A stretch of DNA of 64,000 nt from Phenylobacterium sp. LH3H17. Its GTDB lineage: Bacteria; Pseudomonadota; Alphaproteobacteria; Caulobacterales; Caulobacteraceae. Within the stretch, counting starts at the first letter, position 1. Every line of letters begins with the position of its first letter. Of the stretch, positions 24,040-33,584 are shown piece by piece. A program made the position numbers and the translations under genes. The notes beneath the pieces are model-generated. The model had not been told where the DNA came from and ran no database searches. It was given only the letters and a program-made list of their open reading frames with translations. The stretch is from NCBI RefSeq assembly GCF_024298925.1, contig NZ_CP101283.1, positions 186,001 through 250,000 on the forward strand, read 5' to 3'.

Positions 24040-25665
24040 CTACAGTCGCGGGGGTTCGGTGTGGGTGTCGGCGGCTCGCGTCTCGTCTTGAACACGGGCT
24101 TGGGAAAGCCGCCCGTGTTCCGGAGGCGGCCGCCAACACCAAGTACCGTCGTCGAGGGACATGAGGACTTGGGGGACTTCGTTCGAGGCGTCGGAAACCA
24201 GCGCCGTGATCGGAAAAGTTCGAACTGCGGTAAGGAGTGGTCCACATTCCTGTAAAAGCCGCCATTTCGCGATCACGTCGAAGGGAAAGCGCAGCCTAAC
24301 GCCTAGCCTTTTTCCCTCCACGACCAAGTTCGAACTCAGCTCCAGGAGCGATTCGCGGATTTGATCCGGCGTCAGCCCGATACGGCCTAGCTGCGCCGTT
24401 TTCGCCCGTTCGAACTTTTGAAGAGCTTGAGCGCTCGGGCTCTCGACTTGGGCCTCGATCTGGTCGAGATAGCCACGGCGCTCGATGAGCAAGGCCGGTC
24501 TTCGTTCGTCATAGGCCGTCTTGTCGATCCGTCCGTCGAGCAGGGCATCGGTCAGCGCCTCCAGGCGGGCGTCGCAGCGTTCGAGCCGCAGGGCCGCTTC
24601 CGCCTTGGCGGCGCGCTCGGCGTCCCGCAGGTCGGTCTCGGAGGCTGTCAGCAAGTCCCCCAAGTCCCTCAACTCCTCGTCGGTGAAGGCGACCAGCGCG
24701 AAGAGACCGTCGACGAGCTTGTCGACCTCGGCCTCCGCCACCGAGACCCCGCGGCAGGTGACGGCATGGCAGCGGTAATAGACCCGCCCTTTCTGTCGCT
24801 CACCGGTGAGGAGCCGGCCGCACGCCGCGCAACGGATCAGCCGTCGGTAGAGGTGGCGATGCCGCTGTTCCCGGGCGAAGGCGCGGCCGCTGAGGACGTC
24901 CTGCACCCGGTCGAACAGCGCCTTGGGGATAAGCGGCGCGTGCAGGCCCTGAAAGGTCTCGCCGGTGGTCCGCAGTCGGATCACGCCGATGTAGAACGGG
25001 TTCTGCAGCATGTCGGCCAAGTACGCTTTGGCGACCGGCCTACCGCCTCGACCGACCAGGCCGAGCGTGGCCATGACCTGCCGCAGGGGTTCCAGGGTGT
25101 ACTGGCCGGACGCGTAGCGCTCGAAGGCCTCGGCGACGAGCGGACCCTTGAGCGGATCGATGGCCTTCGCCACCGCCTTGCCGCGGTCGAGATATCCCAG
25201 CGGCGCGGCGAACGGGTAGTAGCCCTGCTTCAGTCGTCCCCGGATGCCCTTCCGGACCTCGTCGCGCAGGTTGCGAATGAAGTCCGCCGCCACCACGGCC
25301 TGGATGTCGGCCGCCAGCCGCCCGCCGCGGGTCAGGAGATCCAGGCTCTCATGCGCGAGATGCACCTCAAGCCCCTGGTCCGACAGATCGACGATCTTCG
25401 ACCAGTCCTTCAGATTGCGCGCGCCACGGTCGATCTTGTGCAGAATCACGCCGGCCGCCCGGCGTTTCCGCAGGTCGGTGAGCAGCCGATTGAAGGTGCT
25501 GCGTCCCTGCTTGGCGGCCGTCTCCATCTCTTCGTACCAGCCGACGATTTCGAGCCCGTGGCGCTGGGCGTAGGCCTCGATGGCGCTTCTCTGCTCCTGC
25601 AAGGAGGAGCCGTGTTGGCCCTGTTTGACCGTCGAGACGCGGACATAGGCGAGGTAGGTTTTCAT
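24040..25665 (-). CDS. Large serine recombinase 1
   Basis: A 541-residue large serine recombinase. The N-terminal resolvase domain shows YVRVSTVKQGQ (catalytic Ser about 11), the helper motif ILHKIDRGARNLKDW, and DFIRNLRDEVRKGIRGRLKQG. The recombinase domain and a zinc-ribbon follow (RCAACGRLLTG ... YYRCHAVTCRG), then a coiled-coil tail. It would insert or excise DNA at specific sites. It starts within an ATGA overlap with the small gene upstream. Its last residues run close to the left small genes, so its own attachment site may lie at about 23960-24040. A second, different recombinase is at 36529, so this may belong to an older element inside the island. Confidence 0.9.
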   Translation of the reverse strand: MKTYLAYVRVSTVKQGQHGSSLQEQRSAIEAYAQRHGLEIVGWYEEMETAAKQGRSTFNRLLTDLRKRRAAGVILHKIDRGARNLKDWSKIVDLSDQGLEVHLAHESLDLLTRGGRLAADIQAVVAADFIRNLRDEVRKGIRGRLKQGYYPFAAPLGYLDRGKAVAKAIDPLKGPLVAEAFERYASGQYTLEPLRQVMATLGLVGRGGRPVAKAYLADMLQNPFYIGVIRLRTTGETFQGLHAPLIPKALFDRVQDVLSGRAFAREQRHRHLYRRLIRCAACGRLLTGERQKGRVYYRCHAVTCRGVSVAEAEVDKLVDGLFALVAFTDEELRDLGDLLTASETDLRDAERAAKAEAALRLERCDARLEALTDALLDGRIDKTAYDERRPALLIERRGYLDQIEAQVESPSAQALQKFERAKTAQLGRIGLTPDQIRESLLELSSNLVVEGKRLGVRLRFPFDVIAKWRLLQECGPLLTAVRTFPITALVSDASNEVPQVLMSLDDGTWCWRPPPEHGRLSQARVQDETRAADTHTEPPRL

Positions 25666-25889
25666 GGAGAGGCGGCGGGGTCGCCAGGGTCCAGTCTACG
25701 GTGCCCGCCGTCTTCCGGCGAGCTGGCCCAGGTGGGTTGGTCGGACTGGTCGAGCGCCCGCCCGAGATTTGAAAGATGCCGCCCGTAGCGCCGGAAGGCA
25801 TCGAGGGCGCGTGTTCGCATCTCCTCGGGTGCGTCGGGGAGGAACCGATCGAGCAGGAAGGCGCCGGGTTCGCGGGCGGGGTCGGTCAT
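25662..25889 (-). CDS. Small protein coupled to serine recombinase 1
   Basis: A 75-residue protein beginning MTDPAREPGAFLLDRFLPDA, whose stop overlaps the recombinase start by 4 bp (ATGA). It is helical at the front and acidic/Pro-rich at the end. Its position suggests a directionality factor or other regulator of recombination, but there is no recognisable helix-turn-helix, so this is only positional. Confidence 0.5.
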   Translation of the reverse strand: MTDPAREPGAFLLDRFLPDAPEEMRTRALDAFRRYGRHLSNLGRALDQSDQPTWASSPEDGGHRRLDPGDPAASP

Positions 25890-25997
25890 GTGATTAGCGT
25901 CGCCGAAGGACCGGCGAACGACCAGGCGGGCCAACGCGCCGGCGTGGCGAGGTTGCCGGCCTGGGAGGGGGCGAACAGCGGCCGTAAGCTGGACCCG

Positions 25998-27317
25998 ATG
26001 CCTGATCCCAGACCGAGTGCGCGAAGACCCGTCTCCGAACCTACGGTGTCGCGGCGGCTGGCGGACGGGACCCTGATCGAGCTGGTCTACGATCCGGTGG
26101 CCGCCACGACGTCGCTAGCGATTGGCCGGCCCGACGGGAGCCGGACCCTGGAGCTGAGCATCGACCTACCGACCGGCGAGCGCCTGGTCCCCTATTCGCC
26201 GACCAATAATCTCATCGCGAGCGGCAGCGTGCTGCTGCCCTGCGGCTTTGGTCCTCAGACGAACACGCAGGACCTGGTCGCCGAGATCTCGGCATTCCTG
26301 CATCGCTATGTCGATCTGTCGGCGTCGTTCGGGGAGATCGCGCCCTACTATGTGCTGCTGACCTGGGTCTACGACGCCTTCCGTGACCTGCCCTACCTGC
26401 GGTTCCGCGGCGACTACGGCACTGGCAAGACCCGCGCCCTGCTGGCCCTGGGCAGCCTCTGCTACAAGTCGTTCTTCGCCTCGGGCGCCTCCACGGTCTC
26501 GCCGATCTTCCACATCCTCGACGTCTTCCGCGGCACCCTGATTCTAGACGAAGCCGATCTCCGGTTCTCCGACGCCACCGCTCAGCTCACCAAAATTCTC
26601 AACAACGGCAATGCCGACGGCTTGCCGATCCTGCGCACTATGTCGAACCGCCACGGGGAGCTCAGCCCGCGCGCCTTCAAGGTCTACGGGCCGAAGATCG
26701 TCGCCATGCGCGAGAGCTTCGCCGACCGAGCGCTGGAAAGCCGCTTCCTCACCGAGGAGACCGGCGCCCATCGCCTCCGCGCCGACATCCCGATCGCCCT
26801 GCCCGACGCGTTCCATGGCGAAGCGGCGAGCCTGCGCGACAAGCTGCTGACCTGGCGCTTCGATCATCGCGACCGCGTGCGCGTCGAGCCGTCGCGGACG
26901 GTCTCCGGCGTCGAGCCGCGGCTGAACCAGACCGGCCTGGCGCTGCTGTCGCTGATCGAGGACGCGGAGGTTCGGCGTCGCCTTGGTGAGCGCCTGGTCA
27001 GGGAACAGGCGCGATGGCGTGACGACCGCGCGGCGAGCTTGGAAGCCGGAGTGCTGCGCGTCTTGCTTGAGCTCTTCGCCGGCGGCGCGCCAGAAGTGAC
27101 CGTGAGCGCGGTGACGGTCGCGCTTAATCTGAGGCTGGCCGAAGACCAAGGCGCGCCGATGAGTCCGAAAGCGGTCGGCGCGGTTCTGCGCGCGCGCTTG
27201 CGATTGCGGACGATGCGAATGCGTGGCGTCTATGTGGTGCCGCGTTCGGAATTCGGGGCGATCCAAGTGCTCGCGCAGCGCGCGGGCGTCGCCGGCGAGC
27301 GCACGGACGCGATGTAG
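25998..27317 (+). CDS. P-loop primase/helicase-like ATPase
   Basis: About 439 residues from an ATG at 25998. The protein has Walker A FRGDYGTGKTRALL and Walker B TLILDEADLRF, with a sensor-like segment ILNNGNADGLPILR and an arginine at ADRALESRFL. This layout is that of ATPases found in plasmid and phage replication/mobilisation modules, related to the DUF927/superfamily 3-type helicases. The C-terminal 90 residues look like a winged-helix domain (VTVALNLRLAEDQGAPMSPKAVGAVLRARL). It probably acts in replication or processing of the mobile element. The start codon has a weak ribosome binding site. Confidence 0.7.
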   Translation: MPDPRPSARRPVSEPTVSRRLADGTLIELVYDPVAATTSLAIGRPDGSRTLELSIDLPTGERLVPYSPTNNLIASGSVLLPCGFGPQTNTQDLVAEISAFLHRYVDLSASFGEIAPYYVLLTWVYDAFRDLPYLRFRGDYGTGKTRALLALGSLCYKSFFASGASTVSPIFHILDVFRGTLILDEADLRFSDATAQLTKILNNGNADGLPILRTMSNRHGELSPRAFKVYGPKIVAMRESFADRALESRFLTEETGAHRLRADIPIALPDAFHGEAASLRDKLLTWRFDHRDRVRVEPSRTVSGVEPRLNQTGLALLSLIEDAEVRRRLGERLVREQARWRDDRAASLEAGVLRVLLELFAGGAPEVTVSAVTVALNLRLAEDQGAPMSPKAVGAVLRARLRLRTMRMRGVYVVPRSEFGAIQVLAQRAGVAGERTDAM

Positions 27318-27407
27318 CCACAGTGGCACGATTGCCCGCCTACGAATGCGCGCGCGTGTGGGCGATGATGTAAGGGACCCTGACGGGGTCTCTAATTTTT
27401 CACCCCT

Positions 27408-27749
27408 ATGTCCCACCCCAACTATCTGGCGTTCTTTCGCCAGCGAAACGGCCTCTCCGCGCAGGAGCTGGCCGACCTTATCGGCTACTCGGCGCGCAGC
27501 ACCGTCCGGCGGGCTGAGCTCGGCGAGCGCGATCCGACCCTGCCTTTCGCCCTGGCCTGCCAGGCCGTCTTCGGCATTCCGCCAGCCCAGATGTTCCCGG
27601 CGCTCTACGGTAAGATCGAGGAAGACGTCCTGAACCGCGGCGCGCTCTTGGATCATCAGCTGCGCAGCCAACCAGGGGAGCAATCGGCCCTGAAGCGCAG
27701 ACTGCTGTCCGACATCGTGGAGAGATCAAATCAACTTCCTGCCGCATGA
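27408..27749 (+). CDS. XRE-family regulator
   Basis: A 113-residue protein with a helix-turn-helix in residues 8-63 (LAFFRQRNGLSAQELADLIG, then YSARSTVRRAELGERDPTL), typical of Cro/CI regulators. Its end overlaps the next gene by 4 bp (ATGA), so it is co-translated with the RuvC-like protein. Such pairs are found in mobile elements of alphaproteobacteria. Confidence 0.85.
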   Translation: MSHPNYLAFFRQRNGLSAQELADLIGYSARSTVRRAELGERDPTLPFALACQAVFGIPPAQMFPALYGKIEEDVLNRGALLDHQLRSQPGEQSALKRRLLSDIVERSNQLPAA

Positions 27750-28264
27750 AGGCGCCCTCCTTCACGCTCGGCCTGCACGCCCATTCCCGAGGGTTTGGAT
27801 GGGTGGTCTTCGAAGGGCCGTTCGCGCCCTATGACTGGGGCATGGTCAGCGCGCGCCGCGACAAGAACCTGATCTGCATGCGGCGGGTCGAGCGGTTGCT
27901 ACGGCGCTTCCAGCCCGAATCCATCGTGCTGGAAGCTTTTGAACGAGAGGCCTCCGGTCGCGGCGATCGCGTCGCTCGCCTTTGCCGCGCCATCGCCGCC
28001 CTGGCCGCCGACCTCGGCGTTCAAGTGGCGGTCTACACCCGCGACCACGTCCGGACCTGTTTTTCCGGTATCGGGGCGATCACTCGTCAGGAGATCGCCG
28101 AAGCGGTTGCTCGGCATATCGACGCCTTCCGTCATAGGCTCCCGAAGCCGCGCCGTGCCTGGCACGGCGAGGACGAACGGATGGCGCTATTCTCGGCGGC
28201 GGCACTCGTCCTCACACACTTCCGGTTCGGAGCCGGCGGGCTGTTCGACTCGCTGATCTACTAG
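27746..28264 (+). CDS. RuvC-like RNase H-fold nuclease
   Basis: A 172-residue protein with RuvC-like topology: the first strand LGLHAHSRGFGWVVFEGP corresponds to the LGIDPGxxxxGWAV strand of Holliday-junction resolvases, SIVLEAFERE supplies the second acidic residue (Glu), and HGEDERMALFSAAALVL supplies the C-terminal acidic helix. The first catalytic Asp is replaced by His, so activity may be altered. It is coupled to the XRE gene upstream. A role in resolving junctions or in RNA/DNA degradation is possible. Firm on fold by motif pattern, weak on function. Confidence 0.65.
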   Translation: MKAPSFTLGLHAHSRGFGWVVFEGPFAPYDWGMVSARRDKNLICMRRVERLLRRFQPESIVLEAFEREASGRGDRVARLCRAIAALAADLGVQVAVYTRDHVRTCFSGIGAITRQEIAEAVARHIDAFRHRLPKPRRAWHGEDERMALFSAAALVLTHFRFGAGGLFDSLIY

Positions 28265-28573
28265 TTGGGTCACATGGTGGCCGTACGCCAAACCGACTGG
28301 ATTGGGCCTCTTCTCGGCCCCTCGGAGCGCCCCTTCGCGGTCGGACACTAGGTCCGGAGGTCGATCCCGTCGTCTGCCTAAGCCCCGTGCGGAAGTTCGC
28401 TGGCTGGGAATGATGATCTCGTGCGACGGCCTGAAGCCGTGACGAACGCCGCTTTCGACCGCTACAAAAGGTTGAGCGACTCAAGGATCGAGCTTGCAGT
28501 CGATTTGTTCGCATTTTGTTCTTGCGAGTGCCCAACGGAAGGCAGACGCTCCACAGCGCAGCATGGAAGATGG
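28265..28573. other. Promoter region of the five-gene SIS-HAD operon
   Basis: About 310 bp between the RuvC-like gene and the operon. It starts with a possible terminator (GGGCC...GGCCC at about 28302-28318). No operator or repeat was recognised; the promoter of the downstream operon should lie here. The reading frame of the first gene stays open through much of it, so an upstream start at 28421 cannot be excluded. Confidence 0.4.
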
Positions 28574-30523
28574 ATGCCTATGGCGAAGCCTTACGCCACT
28601 GAGATATCGAAGCTCCGCGAGACCTTTTCTTGGGCGAACGCCGTCGATCTTGTGCCGTTGCGCCAGGCCGTCAGGACCGCAGGGCTCTCGCCTCTCCGCG
28701 CCATCGGATCGGGAGGATCTCTGACCGCCGCCCATGCGCTCGCTGGTCTGCATCAGCGTTGGACAGGACGTGTCGCTGCGGTCGCCACGCCACTCGACGC
28801 CGTAGCTGAGCCGCTCGAAGAGGGTGTCGCCACATGGTTGCTCAGCGCCGGTGGCGGTAATGTCGATATCCTCGCGGCCTTCAAGGCTCTGGTCGCCCGA
28901 GAGCCGCGCCAGCTTGGCGTCCTCTGTGGTCGCTCAGATAGCGCGCTAGCCGACCTTGGGCGCGACCACGCCTTCGTCGATTTGCTCCTCTATGAGCCAC
29001 CTGCCGGCAAGGACGGGTTCTTGGCGACAAACTCACTGCTCGCCTTCACGGCCCTGCTGACGCGCGCCTACGCCCTTGAATTCGCTCCCAACGCCAGGGC
29101 CTGGGAACAGGCGGTCGCCGAAGTTGAGCCCTTGCTGATCGACGGAGCTGAACCGATATCGGCCTGGGCGAGAGATACCTCGCCGCTATGGGAACGCCCG
29201 ACGACCCTGATCCTGCATGGATCGACCACCCGAATCGGCGCGGTCGATCTGGAGTCGAAATTTACCGAAGCGGCCCTAGGGAACCTCCACCTCGCCGACT
29301 ATCGGAACTTCGCCCACGGGCGCCACCACTGGCTGGCGAAGCGTGGGGAGCACACGGCGATCATCGCCTTCCTCTCGGATGAAGACCGCGCGCTCGCCGA
29401 GCGAACCCTTGCGCTAATCCCCCAGGACATCCCACAAGCTCGCCTGGAGCTGCCAGGGTCGCCGGCGGCTGCGTCGATAGCGTCGCTCATCGCCGCGCTT
29501 CGGATTACAGGCTGGGCAGGCGTGGCCCGCGGCATTGATCCCGGCCGGCCCGGAGTGCCGGAGTTCGGCCGCAAGCTCTACAACCTGCCGCTGCCCAAGC
29601 CGCCGTCCTCAAGAACGAGAAAGGTGTCGGATCGTGCGGCCGTAGCGATTACCCGCAAGGCCGGCCTGACGCCCGAACGCCTGGAGGAGAGGGGTCAACT
29701 CGACCGCTGGCGCGCCGCGCTGACGACCTTTGAGGGCCGATTGCGAGACGCCGCGTTCGCCGGCGTTGTCTTGGATTACGACGGCACAATCGTCGATGCG
29801 CGTCATCGATTTTTCAGGCCGCGCCCCGACATTGCGGCCGAACTGGGCAGACTGGCCGAGAGCGGGGCCCAGATCGCCATCGCCACCGGCCGCGGGGCGT
29901 CTGTTCGGCGCGACTTGCAGGCCAGCCTCCCTCAAGAGCTCTGGCCGCGTATCCTGATCGGCTACTACAACGGCGCGGAGATCGCCGCCTTGGACGATAG
30001 CGCCGCGCCGGATGGCGGCGACATCGTCTGCGACACTCTGGCTGCGCTCGCGGTCGCGCTGCGGGCGCAGCCAGAGCTCGCCGATGCTGCGGACCAGACC
30101 GATCGGCGTTACCAGATCACGCTCGAGGCCAAACGGGCCATGCCAGAAAACCGGCTTTGGGATCTGGCTCATCAGGTCGTCCTGATGACCGATCATCAGG
30201 ACGCCCGCATCACTCGATCGAGCCACTCGATCGACATCGTCGCCGCAGGCGTCTCCAAACTAAACGTACTTGAGCGCGTGCGCGTGGTGGTCGGCGCGGC
30301 GCCGCTGCTGACGATCGGTGACCGGGGGCGATGGCCCGGCAACGACTATGAACTGCTGCGCGAGCCCTACGCCCTAAGCGTTGATGAGATCAGTGTTGAC
30401 CCCACCACCTGCTGGAATCTGGCGGTCCGCGGGCAACGTGGAGTGGCCGCCACTCTCGACTATCTCCGCGCTCTAAGGCCCGACGGCGGCTGCCTTAGGT
30501 TCGACCCGGCGGCGTTTCGATGA
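28574..30523 (+). CDS. SIS domain-HAD phosphatase fusion protein
   Basis: About 649 residues. The first 350 residues form a sugar isomerase (SIS) fold: AIGSGGSLTAAHALAGLH and the nearby VATPLDAVAEPLEEGVATWLLSAGGGNVD match the phosphosugar-binding Ser/Gly loops, with a second SIS half after it (TTLILHGSTTRIG). The C-terminal 250 residues are a HAD-superfamily phosphatase: VVLDYDGTIVD (about 400, catalytic Asp), AIATGRGASVRRD (motif II Thr), and LLTIGDRGRWPGNDYELL (motif IV, about 580). The family combination suggests handling of a phosphorylated sugar. Two ATGs (28574, 28580) are candidate starts. Stop overlaps the next start (ATGA). First of five tightly packed genes. Confidence 0.8.
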   Translation: MPMAKPYATEISKLRETFSWANAVDLVPLRQAVRTAGLSPLRAIGSGGSLTAAHALAGLHQRWTGRVAAVATPLDAVAEPLEEGVATWLLSAGGGNVDILAAFKALVAREPRQLGVLCGRSDSALADLGRDHAFVDLLLYEPPAGKDGFLATNSLLAFTALLTRAYALEFAPNARAWEQAVAEVEPLLIDGAEPISAWARDTSPLWERPTTLILHGSTTRIGAVDLESKFTEAALGNLHLADYRNFAHGRHHWLAKRGEHTAIIAFLSDEDRALAERTLALIPQDIPQARLELPGSPAAASIASLIAALRITGWAGVARGIDPGRPGVPEFGRKLYNLPLPKPPSSRTRKVSDRAAVAITRKAGLTPERLEERGQLDRWRAALTTFEGRLRDAAFAGVVLDYDGTIVDARHRFFRPRPDIAAELGRLAESGAQIAIATGRGASVRRDLQASLPQELWPRILIGYYNGAEIAALDDSAAPDGGDIVCDTLAALAVALRAQPELADAADQTDRRYQITLEAKRAMPENRLWDLAHQVVLMTDHQDARITRSSHSIDIVAAGVSKLNVLERVRVVVGAAPLLTIGDRGRWPGNDYELLREPYALSVDEISVDPTTCWNLAVRGQRGVAATLDYLRALRPDGGCLRFDPAAFR

Positions 30524-31662
30524 ACCAGGAACTCGGCCTGAAGACCCTCAGTCAAATCATGGACTGGAGCGACGAGCGTGCGCGGGAAGAGTTCAATTGG
30601 CTCCGCCTGATGGCCCGGTTGAAGTACGACGGCTATCGCGACTTCCATGCCGGCATGCGCTTCATCGAAAGCCTCGCGACCTGGCTTCAGCAGTTTAAAA
30701 AGGCGGAACGCGAAACCGCCTACGCCTTTGTGCGCCGCGCCCTGGTCTACATCGGCCCAAACGAGATGCAGCGGCTGGTCGAACAATTTTATCCACGCAC
30801 CGTCCGCGAACGGCTGATCCGAACAACCGCGGCCGAACGAGATATTCCGATCTATCGGGTCCTAGCCGATCCACAGGCCCGGGCGGCGGCCGAGCGTCTT
30901 CGGCGAGAGACCTTGTTCATGGGTCTGAGCGACGGCGCCCGCATCGACATAGTCCGTCATGCCAACGCCGGGCTTCTCACCAACGAGCAGCTCGTGGTCG
31001 CCACCCAGGTCGATGCCGACAAGTGGCAGGATCTGTTGAAGTCTCTGCGAGATGAGCTAGGCGACCCTGAGGCTCGATTCCGGCTAGTCTATCTGATCGA
31101 TGACTTTGTCGGGACGGGAACCTCGTTCCTGCGCTTCGACGAGACGAAGCAGAAATGGAAGGGCAAGCTCGTCAAGTTCAAGGCGGCGGTTGACGCCGCG
31201 ACTGCACAGCTGGGCGGTGACAGTCTGTTCGCGCCAGATTGGGAACTCTGCGTCCACCACTATGTCGGCACCACCGCAGCCGCTCAGGTCATCGGGGAAC
31301 GACAAGCGAAGGCTCAGGTGGCGCTCGCTGGCGACGGCTGGGCGAAGGCCGTGCACTTCTCCTTCGGCGCAGTGCTGCCAGCGGATCTGCCGATCGACGC
31401 GCTCCCCAACCGCTATGACGAGTTCCTCGCCTTGACCCGCACCTACTATGACCCAGCGATCCGGACCGCCCACACTGATGTTGGCGGTGTCGAGCACCTG
31501 GGATTGGGCTACGGCGGATGCGCGCTGCCGCTGGTGTTGGACCACAATACACCCAACAACTCCGTCGCACTGCTGTGGGCAGAAACCGACGGTGGGGAGC
31601 GCGACGACGTTCTCGCCCCGGCCATGCGGCCGCTCTTCCGCCGTCGCCAGCGCCACGCTTAG
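30520..31662 (+). CDS. Phosphoribosyltransferase-like protein
   Basis: A 380-residue protein with a helical N-terminal domain and a type I phosphoribosyltransferase core: RLVYLIDDFVGTGTSFLRF (about 188-206) is the PRPP-binding motif VxLxDDxxxTG(x)TS. It lacks the flexible catalytic loop sequence of known nucleotide-salvage enzymes. It resembles the group called PRTase-CE in comparative studies of conflict systems (name from memory). Its second-gene position, ATGA coupling to SIS-HAD and closeness to a P-loop ATPase suggest that it takes part in making or sensing a ribosyl-phosphate-type molecule. Confidence 0.75.
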   Translation: MNQELGLKTLSQIMDWSDERAREEFNWLRLMARLKYDGYRDFHAGMRFIESLATWLQQFKKAERETAYAFVRRALVYIGPNEMQRLVEQFYPRTVRERLIRTTAAERDIPIYRVLADPQARAAAERLRRETLFMGLSDGARIDIVRHANAGLLTNEQLVVATQVDADKWQDLLKSLRDELGDPEARFRLVYLIDDFVGTGTSFLRFDETKQKWKGKLVKFKAAVDAATAQLGGDSLFAPDWELCVHHYVGTTAAAQVIGERQAKAQVALAGDGWAKAVHFSFGAVLPADLPIDALPNRYDEFLALTRTYYDPAIRTAHTDVGGVEHLGLGYGGCALPLVLDHNTPNNSVALLWAETDGGERDDVLAPAMRPLFRRRQRHA

Positions 31663-31671
31663 AGAGACGAG

Positions 31672-33582
31672 ATGGCAAACCCGTTCGAGAAGCGCGCGAC
31701 CGAATACCTCCGTGACGACGAGGCGTTTCTGGCGGTCGTGACGCCCGAGCCGCTAGCGACCTTCTTCCAGAAGCCCGCGACCGAGGGGCGGCTCTACGAT
31801 CGTCTCACGATGATCATCGGCACGCCGGGCAGCGGCAAGACGACCTTGGCGAGGCTCTTTCAATATTCCACGCTCCGCGCACTGCTGCGCAATCGCGGCC
31901 TCAGCACCTACAAGCCGCTGATCGACACCTTGACTGCCTGCGGCGCGATCCAGGACGAACGACCGACTCTGATCGGGGGTCGGCTGCCGTTGGAAGGCGA
32001 GTATCGGGAGTTCTGGGAATTTCCCTATCCGGAAGATCTGAAGACCGGCCTGATGATCGCGCTGCTGCAAGCCCGTACTGTGCTGGCTTGGCTGCGCAAT
32101 TTCGTAGCGGCGGGTGTTTCACTCGATGATGTCGAGATCGTTCCGCGAGCCGACGCCGATGCCGCGCTGACCGTGATCGGCGGCGTCCAAGGACCTGCGC
32201 TCCTCACCAGGGCTCGCGAAGTCGAGCTGGCCATCTATCGAATCTCAGCCGCCCTGATGCCCCCCGACGTAGCCGATATCGATAGCGAGGCGGCGGCGGC
32301 CTATCGTCCCTTTGATGTCATCGAGTCCTTTCGCGTCAAAGATGGGGACGAGACATTCGACCTCAGGCCACTCGTCATCTTCGACGACGCCCACAGCCTG
32401 CATCCAGCTCAGCTCACGGCCTTGCAGCGCTGGCTGGCTCGGCGAGAGTTGAAGGTCGGGCGCTGGATTCTCACCCGCTTGGACGCTCTGACCCCCGCTG
32501 ACGTTCTGGTCGAACAGGACTTGGAGGGGAGCACTGAGGAGCCGGGTCTAAAGCGCGCAAGAGAGATCACCGACATCTGGCTTCAGAGCGGCGATGATCG
32601 CTCCAACCAGCGGCGTGCCTTCCGCAAGATGGCGAAGGACATGTCCGCGCGATACTTGCGGCAAATGGAGGTGTTCAATCGGCGCGGTCTCCACAACCTC
32701 GGCGACCTGCTGTCCACCGAGCCGGAAGTGATCGCTGCAGGCAAGCGGGAGAAGTTGGCCGGCCAGGTCGATGGTCTTCAGCGCCGATACGGCGTTTCGG
32801 CGCAGCGGCGGCAGGATCTTGAAGCCGAAATAGCAGCCTACATGAAGGGTGCTGGCGAAGAGGGCGAAGACCTTCAGCTGGCGATGCTGGCCATCCTCCT
32901 GCAGCGGTACGCCAAGCGCGTTCCTCAGGCCAACCTCTTCGATGACGGCGCAACGGATGCTGAACTCAGCAAGCCGTTGACCGCCGACGCCGGCGTCGCG
33001 GAGGGCGCCCGCGTCCACTTGCTACATCGGCAAGACCGGCCGTTCTATTTTGGCATCGATCCCCTGTGTGACGCGAGCTCGGAGAACGCAGAGCAGTTCC
33101 TCCAGTTGGCCGCTCGCCTCGTCTCTCAGTCCGAAACCCAGCTTATTCGCGCCAAGCCGCCAACCCTACGCAGCGGCGTCCAGAATGCCCTACTACGGGA
33201 TCGCGCGGGCGAAATCGTCAGGGAATGGGATTTTCCGCAGCACCAGCTGGTTCGCCGGCTCGCCGATGCGATGGCGGCCGAGTGCCTCAAAAAGAGCTTG
33301 GAGGGAAACGCCTCGCTCGGCGGCGGTGCCAACGCGATCGGGATTCCCCAGGAAGAGTTCGACGCGATACCGACCACCCATCCCGACCTGGCGCGAGTTC
33401 TGCAATTTGGCGTCGCCTACAACGCCTTCGTCCTCGTCCCCAACCATGGGACCAAGAAAAAGGTCTGGTGCTTGATCGAGTTGGGCGGTGTGCTGCTGCT
33501 CCATCATGGCCTCACACTCAAGCGCGGCGGATTCTTGGAGCGGCGTACGAACGATCTCGTGCGGATGCTGGGTGAGGTGTAG
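31672..33582 (+). CDS. P-loop ATPase (ORC/CDC6-like AAA+ type) of the operon
   Basis: A 636-residue ATPase. Walker A is [18 protein letters not shown] (about 45-62) and Walker B is [12 protein letters not shown] (about 234-245); [15 protein letters not shown] contains an arginine that may act as sensor. The long C-terminal half is helical. The gene starts 9 bp after the PRTase-like stop and ends 2 bp before the next start. It resembles the signal-transduction ATPases of conflict systems (STAND or ORC-like) more than metabolic enzymes, which is why the operon as a whole looks like an immunity system rather than a salvage pathway. Confidence 0.75.
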   Translation: MANPFEKRATEYLRDDEAFLAVVTPEPLATFFQKPATEGRLYDRLTMIIGTPGSGKTTLARLFQYSTLRALLRNRGLSTYKPLIDTLTACGAIQDERPTLIGGRLPLEGEYREFWEFPYPEDLKTGLMIALLQARTVLAWLRNFVAAGVSLDDVEIVPRADADAALTVIGGVQGPALLTRAREVELAIYRISAALMPPDVADIDSEAAAAYRPFDVIESFRVKDGDETFDLRPLVIFDDAHSLHPAQLTALQRWLARRELKVGRWILTRLDALTPADVLVEQDLEGSTEEPGLKRAREITDIWLQSGDDRSNQRRAFRKMAKDMSARYLRQMEVFNRRGLHNLGDLLSTEPEVIAAGKREKLAGQVDGLQRRYGVSAQRRQDLEAEIAAYMKGAGEEGEDLQLAMLAILLQRYAKRVPQANLFDDGATDAELSKPLTADAGVAEGARVHLLHRQDRPFYFGIDPLCDASSENAEQFLQLAARLVSQSETQLIRAKPPTLRSGVQNALLRDRAGEIVREWDFPQHQLVRRLADAMAAECLKKSLEGNASLGGGANAIGIPQEEFDAIPTTHPDLARVLQFGVAYNAFVLVPNHGTKKKVWCLIELGGVLLLHHGLTLKRGGFLERRTNDLVRMLGEV

Positions 33583-33584
33583 CC

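Noticed and set aside
24030..24070. tRNA-like 3' end (GGGGGTTCG) near recombinase 1, as an attachment site
   Set aside because: No acceptor stem or cloverleaf can be drawn.
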